The position numbers and the translations under genes are program-made. Shown piece after piece: positions 35,950-49,546 of a stretch of 64,000 nt of DNA; position 1 is the first letter of the stretch, and every line of letters starts with the position of its first letter. The stretch comes from JAWKOK01 sp963765875 (lineage in GTDB: Bacteria; Chloroflexota; Anaerolineae; Caldilineales; Caldilineaceae), in NCBI GenBank assembly GCA_963765875.1, contig CAVXYK010000003.1:186001-250000 (forward strand), given 5' to 3'. The notes under the pieces are model-generated. The model was not told where the DNA came from. It made no database searches and saw only the letters and a list, made by a program, of their open reading frames with translations.

Positions 35950-37301
35950 TCAAGCGCCACCCTCTTTACTCACTGGCAACATGCCGGAGACCTGGCCCTG
36001 CTCAATATGCGCTTCATCACCCATAGACGCGGCCTCAGAGTCTGCATCGTCAGTAGTCCAAGGCTCCACCCGAACCTTATCAATGCGACGGCCATCAACC
36101 AATATGACGGTGAATAGCAGACCGGAATACTCAACCGATTCGCCCTGTTCCGGCACACGGCCCAACAGGCTATACATGAGGCCGCCAAGCGTATCAGCGT
36201 GGTCTTCAGGCAACTCAATCCCTAACAATTCGACCAGCGAATCCACGTCTAGGCGCGCATTGAGAAGATACGAGTGCGGTCCAACGGGCTTGATGTACTC
36301 GTCCTCAACTGTATCATACTCATCTTCAATCTCGCCGACGATTTCTTCCAAAATGTCTTCGATAGTCACCAGACCCGGCCGTCCCGCCATATTCGTCAAC
36401 GACAACAGAGACGTGAACACGCTGTTTCTGCATTTCACGAAACAGGTTGTTCAGTTTCTTGCTCACCGGGACGTAGTAGGCCGAACGCAGGAGATCACGA
36501 ATTACAATGTTTGTCTCTCCCTCGCTCATGCATTTCAGCAGATCCTTGGCATAGAGGAAACCGATAATCCGATCGATGTCGCCTTCATAGATGGGAAGCC
36601 GGCTATGCCCCGCATCGATGATCACAGCCAGCGCATCACTCAAAGGAGTGTCAACATTGACGGCCACGATATCGATTCTCGGCACCATCACTTCTCGCAC
36701 GACCGTCTCTTCCATGTCGAGAATACTAGCAATCATCTGCCGTTCAACTTCCTCGATGTTCTCGCCCTCCTCACGGACGTTAAGAAGCAGGCGCAGTCCA
36801 TCCTCGGTCAGGAATATGCTTTCATCGCCAGAGTCAGTCTCTTCCTCACTGAATTGAGTACCGACCATCTGCAACAATGCAGTGAGCGGACGGAATATTT
36901 GCACAGTGGCGTAAAGAACGGGCGAAGAGCGCAATGCGACGACGCTCTGCATGCTGCTGAACCGAGGATCTTGCCAGCACTTTGATAGAGACAAGTACTA
37001 TCCATGTGCCAAGGGCGACCAGGCCAAACTGGAGGGGATTCAGGAAATATGACCACATTGACGTTATCGAAATACCGGCCAGCAGTGCGCCCAACGTCTT
37101 CACCGAAGCGAATGTGAGCAGAAACTGAGACGGGTTGCTCATGATCGATTCCAGCCGAATGGCATTCTTGTCGCCTTCCTCAGCCAGATGACGTATCCGG
37201 CCGCGGTTGAGGCCGGCCAGCGCATACTCGGCTGCCGATGCCAACGCTACAAACGCGAGGGCAAGGAATAGGACAATAATCGATAACGGACCGGGTTCCA
37301 C
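35950..37301 (-). pseudogene. CNNM/CorC-type DUF21-CBS membrane protein, two frameshifts
   Basis: Membrane protein of the hemolysin C / CorC (CNNM) family, linked with divalent-cation export or resistance. I start at the GTG at 37299-37301 (VEPGPLSIIVLFLALAFVAL), after GGAGAG. The DUF21 membrane part is followed by two CBS motifs (RDIDIVAV-like MVPRIDIVAVNVDT and the segment ending SVVVDEYGGTAG) and the CorC/HlyC domain (EEIVGEIEDEYD, ending at 35950). Frames change at about 36940 (one extra base in CGTCGTCG, restoring HAERVALRSSPV) and about 36380 (GGG for GG, restoring GGTAGLVTIEDILEE). It is 72 bases after glmU. Confidence 0.87.
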
Positions 37302-37373
37302 AAATCTCTCCTTACATTTCCAAGCCTGTACCGGCAACAACTACGGAAGTCTGACCCATCAAGTGCATTTCGA

Positions 37374-38737
37374 CTAGCGGTGGTCTTTGGGCGGCTTAGC
37401 AGGCACGCCATAGACAAGCTGGTTCGCCTCAACATCACGGGTCACTACTGAACCGGCTCCGATTTGGGCGCCTTCGCCGATCTCCAGCGGGGCAACCAGC
37501 ATAGCGCCACTGCCGACAAATGCGCCAGCGCCGATATGGGTCTTGTGCTTGTGCTGACCATCATAGTTGCACGAAACAGTACCGGCGCCAATATTGACAT
37601 CGGCCTCAACAGTTGTATCCCCCAGATAGCTGAAATGCCCCATCTTGACGCCAGGACTGAGATAACTGTTCTTGACCTCGCCAAAGTTGCCCATGTGAAC
37701 GCCTTCCCCTAGATGCGCCCCTTTGCGGAGATGGCCAAACGGGCCAATTTCGCTCTGTCGATCCATGATAGCCTCCTCGACTACCGAGTAGACCACCCGA
37801 CACCGATCACCGATTGCGCTGTCAACGATCTGAGAGTTGGGCCCGATCGATGCACCGCTGCCGATTGTCGTCACACCTTGGAGTATCGTCCCAGGAAGAA
37901 TCGTCGCGTCCTGTCCGATCGATACGTCATCCTCAATCAGGGTCGAAGAAGGATCGACAATCGTCACGCCGTTCAGCATATGCCTTTCAAGGATCCGTTG
38001 TCGGAGCACCGCAGTTGCTTCAGCTAGGTGAATCCGCGTGTTTACGCCGTTCAGTTCATCCGGCGGTGCGTCCAGTGAGACAATACGGTTGCCCTGCTGC
38101 ACGGCCAATTCGACCATGTCAGTGAGATAGTATTCCCCTTTGGGGCTGACAGTGATCTTGGATAGATTATCCCATAGCCAGTCCGCATGAAAACAGTAGA
38201 CGCCGGGGTTCAATTCTCGGATGGCCAGTTGTTCGGGCGTACAGTCCGGCTCCTCAACAATCGCCAATATCTCGCCGGCTTCATCACGAACAATACGGCC
38301 AAAGCCCTGCGGATCATCACGCGTCACAGTCAACATAGCCATGGCTACGTTGCCTTCCCGGTGCGCTTCAGCAAAGAGATCGACCAACCGCTGAAGTGTT
38401 TCAGTCTGCAGCAGCGGCATATCTCCATATGTCACCAATACTGCGTCAGCATCGTTGTCGACATGGCCGCCGGCATCGGCCCCGCCTGCATGACGGCATG
38501 GCCGGTTCCGAGCAGCTCTTCCTGCCTGGCATAGTTTGCTCGATCGCCAAGGTGCAGCATCACCTGCTCGCTGCCGTGCCCAACTACGATGACGGGAGCA
38601 GATTGACTAAGCGATTCAGTCGCGAGTAATGCCCACTCGATCATGGGCCGTCCAAGCAGCGAATGCATTACTTTCGGCAAAGAAGACTTCATCCGTGTCC
38701 CGTAGCCTGCCGCCAATATAACAGATGTCACATTCAT
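37374..38737 (-). pseudogene. glmU: Bifunctional GlcNAc-1-P uridyltransferase / GlcN-1-P acetyltransferase, one frameshift
   Basis: Makes UDP-GlcNAc for peptidoglycan. The N-terminal part (38432-38737) has LAAGYGTRMKSSLPKVMHSL, the GlmU nucleotidyl signature. The rest (37374-38438) carries TYGDMPLL, the linker and the left-handed beta-helix with hexapeptide repeats, including FGHLRKGAHLGEGVHMGNF and NYDGQHKHKTHIG. Joining requires one more base in the CCCC run at 38480-38483. The repaired protein would be about 454 residues, the normal length. GAGG precedes the ATG. It leads the glmU-CNNM-cdd-kinase group. Confidence 0.9.
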
Positions 38738-38810
38738 AACTCTAGCCTCGCCTTACTGGTGATAGTATCCCGGAGGAGATCGGTAACAGGATGTGCGTGC
38801 ACAACAACAG

Positions 38811-38867
38811 CGACACAGAGTGAGTGACACCGAGTGCGACACGGAGTGCGACACGGAGTGCGACACG
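38811..38867 (+). repeat. Short 12-bp tandem repeat
   Basis: Units of CGACACGGAGTG: one variant copy at 38811-38822, a diverged 14-base unit, then exact copies at 38837-38848 and 38849-38860 and a partial copy to 38867. It lies upstream of glmU and beyond the rRNA terminator. Function unknown. Confidence 0.7.
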
Positions 38868-38907
38868 CTTAGCGACTTCGCAAATCCCAAGCAATTCGAA
38901 GAGAACA

Positions 38908-38952
38908 CAAAAAAAGACAGACGCGAGAGGATTTCCTCAACACAATCTGTCT
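38908..38952 (-). terminator. Terminator of rRNA operon 1
   Basis: On the minus strand an outer stem AGACAGA/TCTGTCT (38946-38952 with 38915-38921) encloses an inner GAGG-AAAT-CCTC hairpin and is followed by seven T. It lies about 260 bases after the 5S gene. Confidence 0.7.
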
Positions 38953-39211
38953 ACAGATCGTTCATCTATATTTGAGTTGATTCTTCGCTAAGTCCAACTG
39001 GTCAATCTTTAGACTGACCAGATTCGGTGGGCATTCATCATCCATCTAAAACTTCAGAGATATCAACTCGATTAACGTACTGAAAAGTTCAGCACGAAGC
39101 GTACGCTAGTTTTCTACCAGGATTCTATCATGATGGGTTCGCCTTCGCAATATCACTGGGGACGACCGATCAAACAGTCTCATATTTTCAGGCAAAGAAA
39201 AAAGAGTATTG

Positions 39212-39325
39212 TTGGCAATGGTCTACTCTCGCATACAGTTGCCCATACACTACCATCGACGCTGGTGGACTTAACTACCGGGTTCGGGATGGAGCCGGGT
39301 GTACCCCCACCGCTCTTATCACCAA
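39212..39325 (-). rRNA. rrf: 5S ribosomal RNA, operon 1
   Basis: The minus strand begins TTGGTGATAAGAGCGGTGGG and ends TTGCCAA; the two ends pair as helix I. The internal CCATCCCGAACCCGG loop is typical of bacterial 5S. A longer AAGAGTATTG inverted repeat surrounds the gene and may be the RNase processing stem. Length is 114 bases by this helix. Confidence 0.92.
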
Positions 39326-39504
39326 CAATACTCTTCTTTATCTCATTCTGTTTTTAATCAACATGATTCACATACAATTTCCCATTGTACATTCATTCAC
39401 GTCGTTTCACGCATCTTCAGGCATGCTAACATGCCATCGTCTGATACGCTAAAGACTGAAAAGGATTAGGAATTTCGCAACAAGCTTACAATGTTTCTTT
39501 TTGA

Positions 39505-42457
<2,953 letters not shown>

Positions 42458-42629
42458 AAGAATCATTACTTACTTGTTTTGAAGATGTCCTAATCCTATT
42501 CAGTTTTTAACGTACCAAACGAGCTAATCGTCAATCGTAAATTATTAATCGTCAATTGCTAATGCTTTGCCGCCTAAGCAACAATCATTGACTATTGACA
42601 ATTTATCATTCACAATTTTTCAATTAGCA

Positions 42630-42705
<76 letters not shown>

Positions 42706-42926
42706 ATCCTTGCGGACAGCGGGCCCGGCCCATTGGGTTCGCACCCTGCTGCAAGCGGCACATTAACCGCTAAAGAGTGATAAGACAGCGCAGAAACTCC
42801 TGTCGCTTTTACTGCTATTTCGGCTTCCATGCATTTCAGCACTTCCGCTCAGTGACATTCCTGCCACTTATGTTTTTATCCCAGTTGCACCCATTCACTA
42901 CTTCTGTAGCTAGCTGATGCACTCTA

Positions 42927-44447
<1,521 letters not shown>

Positions 44448-44665
44448 AATTCCAAAGAATTCTCTCAAAGAACTCTCTCTCAGAATTGACAGAAGCTATT
44501 CTGTCTGTCTTATCACTCTTTAGTTGTTAATGTGCTCTCGCTTGCCCGCTCGCAAACTATTTGCCCACGCTCACACTTCGCCCACGCCGCACTTCGTAAA
44601 TACACTACAACATGCAACCAGACAATGCACAAACATCACAATTTCGCTCGCAAAGACGGGTTCCT

Positions 44666-44694
44666 ACTATACTACACACCCGCTCACTTGTCAA
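44666..44694 (-). promoter_or_regulatory. rRNA operon 1 promoter P3
   Basis: Minus strand TTGACA (44689-44694), 17 bases, TATAGT (44666-44671), about 220 bases upstream of the 16S 5' end. Confidence 0.85.
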
Positions 44695-44824
44695 ACCCGG
44701 AAGACACAATTCTTAATCATGTTTCCCTGGCCAGTACGTCGGTCTTTCGACCCATTTGACGACCATTTGTTGACTCGATTTAAGGTGCTGCGCCCGTGAC
44801 TACCAGCCCCGGACACAAGAGTGA

Positions 44825-44853
44825 AGTCTATCGTACCTCAGCCTGACTGTCAA
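44825..44853 (-). promoter_or_regulatory. rRNA operon 1 promoter P2
   Basis: Minus strand TTGACA (44848-44853), 17 bases, TAGACT (44825-44830). Confidence 0.8.
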
Positions 44854-45062
44854 ATCCATAAATCCGCAATTTTCATTCAACTTTTTGACGATTGTTGATG
44901 CATACTAACAGTAGATTCAACACCCTGCCGGCGACTCTTCCCGCTAACATTCTGCAGACCTTCGATACGTTCAGGCCCTTCTCGCGCCCGCTCTTTCACT
45001 CTTTTTATTCACGATCTTAAGGTGCTTGCCTGATTCAACCAGCCCCCCAGGCACAAGAAATT

Positions 45063-45091
45063 ACTATATACTACCCCCTCACTTCTGTCAA
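45063..45091 (-). promoter_or_regulatory. rRNA operon 1 promoter P1
   Basis: Minus strand TTGACA (45086-45091), exactly 17 bases, TATAGT (45063-45068). Confidence 0.85.
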
Positions 45092-45180
45092 TTCACAATA
45101 CCAAGAATTTTACTTCACTTTCCATCTACCGTGACCAACCCGATCGCCATTATCTCTCTCGATTCGCAAGCTTCTGACAC

Positions 45181-45864
45181 ATGCCCAACATGGGTGCAGC
45201 ACTGGCCGATACGCTGTCGCGGGCGCAACAGGGATCTTGGTCTATCGAGACCTGCTTGCTGTATCTGCTGGAACGAGCGGTGGAAGGAAGGAGACGGCGG
45301 CATATCGAACGTTTCATGAAGCAGTCGCAATTGCCGCCGGGCAAAACGTCGGCCCAGCTCGACCAACGTCGCTTGCCGCTACGCATTCGACGTCTTTTGC
45401 CCCAGTTGCAGACCGGGGATTTGATCGACCAGTGCCAGAATATTCTCTTTTTCGGTTTGCCCGGTGCCGGGCAAACCCGCTATGCAGCGGCGCCTGGACA
45501 CGCATTGGTCGGAGCCGGTCACAATCACAGTGTGCTCTTCACGCCAACGTTCATGCTAGTGGGTCGGATGCTGCAGGCCAAGGGAGACTACGAATTTGAG
45601 CGGGAGTTGCGACGTCTGGAGCGATTTGGGGTCATCATTTTCGACGACATCGACTACGTTAAACAGAGCCGGGCAAATATGGAGGTGCTTTTCACTTTCA
45701 TAGCTGAAAACGCTACGAGCGGTGCAGTCTGATGATTACCGCCAGCCTTGTCTTCTAGGAATGGAACAAAATCTTTCAGGGCCCGCTGACCACGGCTGCC
45801 GCCACGGACCGCACTATACAACCACAGCATCATCGAGTTCGGATGTATTTGATAATCTAAAATC
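45181..45864 (+). pseudogene. Degenerate istB (IS21-type helper ATPase) relic
   Basis: Remnant of an IS21-family helper ATPase. The first 183 codons show the IstB pattern (ERFMKQSQLPPGKT, then FGLPGAGQTRYAA in place of GxxGxGKT, and VIIFDDIDYVKQ). The Walker lysine is Gln, so ATP binding would be lost. After a shift near 45715 the frame continues with ERYERCSLMITASLVF, an in-frame TAG and EWNKIF, and then fades to HSIIEFG near 45840. The ISL3 inverted repeat begins at 45865, so the relic was cut by that insertion. It starts within 16 bases of the rRNA repeat boundary. Confidence 0.8.
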
Positions 45865-46947
45865 GGTTCTGCCGCACTTTACTTGAAAGGCAGGCTAGCT
45901 ATCGAAAATAGTTGATAATAGGAAGCCAAATCAAAAAGAGGAGGCATCCAAAATTGTCAGTCGATTTTCTGATTCCAGAGAGCAGTGCGATAAAGCTAGA
46001 AAGCATCAAGATCGAAGCAGAGCATTTGGTCATCAACGTAATAAGTACGTGCGAGGCGGCGACCTGCCCATATTGTGGCCAAAAATCAGAGAGTGTGCAT
46101 AGTTGGTATGAACGAAAGCCAGCAGATGTTCCCAGTGCGGCATATGTGACGCGTTGGCAGATGAAAGTTCGCTGTTTTTTCTGTGAGAATGAAGGATGCA
46201 GCCATCAAACATTTGCCGAAAGATTTCCTGGAATCGTGGCGCCATATTCTCGCCGGACAGAGCGTTTGGCAAACCAACAATGCCAGGTTGCATTTGAAGT
46301 AGGCGGTGAGACAGGTGCTCGTCTGCTTCGCCTACTCAATATGCGAGTCAGTGCCGACACACTGATTCGTATGGTAAGGCGAGCACCAGAATTGGCGGTC
46401 AACACGCCTCGTGTTCTAGGTGTAGATGACTGGGCCAAACGGAAAGGACAATCCTATGGCACAATTCTTGTCGACCTGGAAGCGCATCAGGTCATTGACC
46501 TCCTAGATGAACGGTCAGCAGAATCATTTGAAAAGTGGTTAGAAGAACACCCCGGCGTCGAAATAATCAGTCGAGACCGAGGAGCAGAGTACAAAAAGGG
46601 TGCAACTGACGGAGCACCTGGCGCCATACAGGTAGCGGACCGATGGCACCTGTTCAAGAACCTGCGAGATGCACTGGAAAGCGTAGTCACTGACAAACCA
46701 GCCTGTTTAAAAGCCGCCGCAGAGTTGAACGACAACGAAACAGCAAAGCCAGATGAAGTAATGACATCTGCTGTTTCAATCGTAACACCTGTTTTTGTCA
46801 ACTGAAAAGCGCGTCATTTGATCACCGAAAATCGCGGCACTTGGATACCATCTAAGAATTTGGCTGATCACCGAAAAGCGCGGCAGCGCTCATTGACAAA
46901 AGCCCCCTCCTTTCCTTATAGAAGAAGAAAAGAGCAACAACAAGCAT

Positions 46948-47244
46948 TCACGGAGAAGCGTAGGGTCCGACCTGTCTGCGCCAAGCGTTGCGTCGTTGGC
47001 GGTACGCTTTCTGTTTGCAGGCCGGGCTGCAATAGACGCCGGTGCGTCCAGCAGTTTCCTGGCTGAATGACTGCTGGCAGACGGGACAACGAACGGAACG
47101 CGTCGAGCACACCTCTGCCGCATCCACTTTTTCCAAGAGGTTTTTGAGCACTTGGCCATCGACGTCCCTTTCATGGAGCGCGAGCGCTTGGGTCAGGCAA
47201 TGGCGCAACGTCTCAGCCTCGTGCAAGGTCAGATCGAGTCGCAT
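46948..47244 (-). CDS. Small zinc-finger protein in the IS21 element
   Basis: A 98-residue protein downstream of istB, overlapping it by 16 bases. The N-terminal half is helical (MRLDLTLHEAETLRHCLTQ). The C-terminal half has two CxxC-type pairs, CPVCQQSF and YCSPACKQKAYRQRRNAWRR, resembling treble-clef or zinc-ribbon DNA-binding fingers seen in small accessory proteins. It may assist DNA binding or regulation of transposition; this is inference. No catalytic motif is seen. Confidence 0.7.
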   Translation of the reverse strand: MRLDLTLHEAETLRHCLTQALALHERDVDGQVLKNLLEKVDAAEVCSTRSVRCPVCQQSFSQETAGRTGVYCSPACKQKAYRQRRNAWRRQVGPYASP

Positions 47245-48026
47245 GATGCGTCCTTTTCGGCGTTACCATCATTTCGTAACGCTTGTGCAATTTGCTGAGT
47301 GAGGCGATACGACTCGCCACGAAATTCAAGGATGTGACTCCTGAACGTGAGCCGGTCCAAGAGTCCACTGGTCAGTCGTTCGTCTCCCAGCACCTGTATC
47401 CAGTCGCCGAAGGGCAGATTGGTGGTGATGATCAACGAGACCCGTTCCTGCAGGGCTGAGCAGAATTGAAATAGCAGCTGAGCGCCGGTCGCCGAAAAGG
47501 GCACATAGCCAAATTCATCCAGGATGATCAGCCGATGGCGCAGCGCCTTCTCCAGATATCTGGGCAACTGGTGTTCCTCTTGGGCCTGATGCAGGTCATT
47601 GACCAGGCTGGTTACGTTGTAGAAACGAACCCGGTGGTCCTGGCGAACGGCGGCCAGGCCCAATCCGATGGCGATATGGGTTTTCCCCAGGCCAGGATTT
47701 CCGACCAAGAGGATCGACTCAGCCTGATCCAGATAGTCGCCTTGGGCTAATTCCAGGATGAGCGCCTTGTTCAACTGGGGAATGGCCGTCCACTCGAATT
47801 CGGCCAGTTCTTTTACAAGCGGAAAACGGGCTTCCTTGATGCGTCGCTGACGGCGGTTGCGGGTACGCCGCTCAACCTCCTGCTCAATCAGTTGGGCCAG
47901 GTAGGTTTCGTAGGGCCAGTTGGCCTGTGCGGCTTGCTGTGCCTGTTCTCGATAGTGGTCCAACAGGGCAGCCAGATGCAACTGCTTCAGGTGGCTTTCA
48001 AGTTGGAGGGTCTGAAGCTGGGTCAT
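47229..48026 (-). CDS. istB: IS21 helper ATPase IstB
   Basis: AAA+ ATPase that selects the target and activates IstA. The 265 residues include Walker A in LVGNPGLGKTHIAIGLG, Walker B LIILDEFGYVPF and the sensor region SLIITTNLPFGDW. The N-terminal helical part (LEQ-like QTLQLESHLKQLHLAALLDH) is complete. Its start overlaps the istA stop by four bases (ATGA), the usual coupling. It looks functional. Confidence 0.94.
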   Translation of the reverse strand: MTQLQTLQLESHLKQLHLAALLDHYREQAQQAAQANWPYETYLAQLIEQEVERRTRNRRQRRIKEARFPLVKELAEFEWTAIPQLNKALILELAQGDYLDQAESILLVGNPGLGKTHIAIGLGLAAVRQDHRVRFYNVTSLVNDLHQAQEEHQLPRYLEKALRHRLIILDEFGYVPFSATGAQLLFQFCSALQERVSLIITTNLPFGDWIQVLGDERLTSGLLDRLTFRSHILEFRGESYRLTQQIAQALRNDGNAEKDASCDSI

Positions 48027-49546
48027 GAAGCCACCCCTTCCAGAAGTTGGTTATAGCCGTTGAGGGAGAGCGGCTGTCGGCCGATGCCGTCTAGCTCAGG
48101 GCGCATGGAGAGATCCAGAGGGAGAAGTATGGGCGTTGGGTCCAAGAGCCGGTTCAAGCAGAAGGTCACGCCGGTCAGATGTGGCATCTCTGCGGCCAGC
48201 GCCTGCTCAATGGCCTGGTTCACCTGTTCGGCTTCATGCGATTGATGCAGTTGCAGGACCTGGATGAACTCGCGCGTGGCACGGCTTTCGATGGCATGCT
48301 GTTCCTTCAGCGCCGTGTGTAGCATTTCGTAGGCTGGCGGCCAGCTTTCCTGCCATTGGCGTAACGGCTTGGCATGTTCGAAAGCGCCTGGCCGTTGTTC
48401 CAACAAGGGCAGGTAATGCAAAGGGTCCAGGATGTCCTGTTTGCGTTCATAGCATCGAGGATGGATAGCAATGCACTCATGGTCGGCCAGAATCTCGATA
48501 TGAAAGGGGTAGGCCTTGACCACCAAGTCCCTGCGGGCTCTGTCGGCCGGCACGGAGTAGCGGTTCGTGTCGAAGACCACTTGGCCATAGGGGTTGAGGG
48601 TCGCTTCCCGGCTGATGCAGCAGGGATAGTCGACGGCCGGCAGCGGACGCAAGTGTGGTTTTTCAGCTTGCCAGGCGACACCGATCGGTTCTGGTTGCCG
48701 GTCCACTCGCCGTTGGTCTTCGTCGTCACAGGCGCTCTGCAAGAGACGGTTCAGTTCATCAAAGTCGGCCACTTGCGGTATCGGCACCAGGAAATTGCGC
48801 CGTACATAGCCGACGCCGTTTTCAACTCCGCCTTTTTCGTGGCCTTTACCCGGCGTGCAGAAACGACTCTCAAACAGATAGTGGCTGCGCAGGCCGATGA
48901 ACGCTTCCTGTTCCTGGCGATTGCGCCCTTCCAGCACATGCTTGACCGCTGTCTTCAGGTTGTCATAGATGAGCCGGTGGGGGACACCGCCCAGATAGGG
49001 GAAGGCGTTGACATGGGCTGTGAAGAAGGATTCCTGGCGCTGGGTTGGAAAGGCCATCGCGAAGACCTTGCGCGAGTAGCAGAGTCGCATGACGAACAAC
49101 TCGATTTGCCTCTTTTCGCCAGCCATTACGACCCAGGCCTCGCCCCAGTCTACCTGTGCGTCCATGCCGGGGTCGAACTCGAGGGGAACGAAGATTGCCG
49201 GTCGTTTCATCTGCCGTCGCCATTTGCCCACATAGCGTCGCACACCAGATTCGCTGCCCGTATAGCCCTCCTCACGGATGACCTTATATATACGGTGACT
49301 TGTGTACCGTTGTTTGCGCGGCAGAGTTCTATTCTCGGACAGCATTCGTTCGATTTGGGCTCTGTATGGTCCCAAGACGGGTGCTTCTCTCGGTACCTTC
49401 AGCGTATACGGCAAGGGCACTGCCGATTCCAGCGCCTTCCGGATCGTCCAGTATCCATGGCCCAGTTCCCGCTCGATTTGGCGCATGCTTTTGCCTTCCA
49501 TGTAGTAGGCTCGACGGATTCTTTCGCGTTCTTTCACTTGGATCAT
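48023..49546 (-). CDS. istA: IS21 transposase IstA
   Basis: DDE transposase of 507 residues. An N-terminal HTH (ERIRRAYYMEGKSMRQIERE) is followed by the catalytic core: QVDWGEAWVV (first Asp), LIYDNLKTAV (second Asp) and KGHEKGGVENGVGYVRRNF (Glu). A C-terminal beta-barrel (YGQVVFDTNRYSVPAD) and a tail complete it. No frameshift or stop is seen, so the element may still be mobile. The long frame on the opposite strand is a shadow. Confidence 0.95.
   Translation of the reverse strand: MIQVKERERIRRAYYMEGKSMRQIERELGHGYWTIRKALESAVPLPYTLKVPREAPVLGPYRAQIERMLSENRTLPRKQRYTSHRIYKVIREEGYTGSESGVRRYVGKWRRQMKRPAIFVPLEFDPGMDAQVDWGEAWVVMAGEKRQIELFVMRLCYSRKVFAMAFPTQRQESFFTAHVNAFPYLGGVPHRLIYDNLKTAVKHVLEGRNRQEQEAFIGLRSHYLFESRFCTPGKGHEKGGVENGVGYVRRNFLVPIPQVADFDELNRLLQSACDDEDQRRVDRQPEPIGVAWQAEKPHLRPLPAVDYPCCISREATLNPYGQVVFDTNRYSVPADRARRDLVVKAYPFHIEILADHECIAIHPRCYERKQDILDPLHYLPLLEQRPGAFEHAKPLRQWQESWPPAYEMLHTALKEQHAIESRATREFIQVLQLHQSHEAEQVNQAIEQALAAEMPHLTGVTFCLNRLLDPTPILLPLDLSMRPELDGIGRQPLSLNGYNQLLEGVAS

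Larger units (their letters stand above)
38738..39211. other. Region between glmU and the first 5S gene
   Basis: No gene is seen. It contains a 12-bp tandem repeat at 38811-38867, a terminator for the rRNA operon at 38908-38952 and a second hairpin at 38998-39021. An apparent reading frame over the repeat (TECDTECDTECD) is a by-product of the repeat. Confidence 0.5.
44448..45165 (-). other. rRNA operon 1 promoter and leader region
   Basis: About 720 bases without a gene, holding three tandem promoters (P1-P3) and the 16S leader. Two similar leader modules follow P1 and P2 (45019-45059 and 44782-44821, both beginning AAGGTGCT and containing CCAGCCCC). Confidence 0.8.

Noticed and set aside
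35900..36985. 361-codon frame on the plus strand
   Set aside because: Shadow of the frameshifted CNNM/CorC-type gene on the other strand; it has no recognisable domain.
38811..38867. Possible CRISPR array
   Set aside because: The units are adjacent 12-base tandem repeats without spacers, and no cas gene is nearby.
39130..39357. 75-codon frame over the 5S region and similar frame at 50756-51070
   Set aside because: Overlaps 5S rRNA on the opposite strand.
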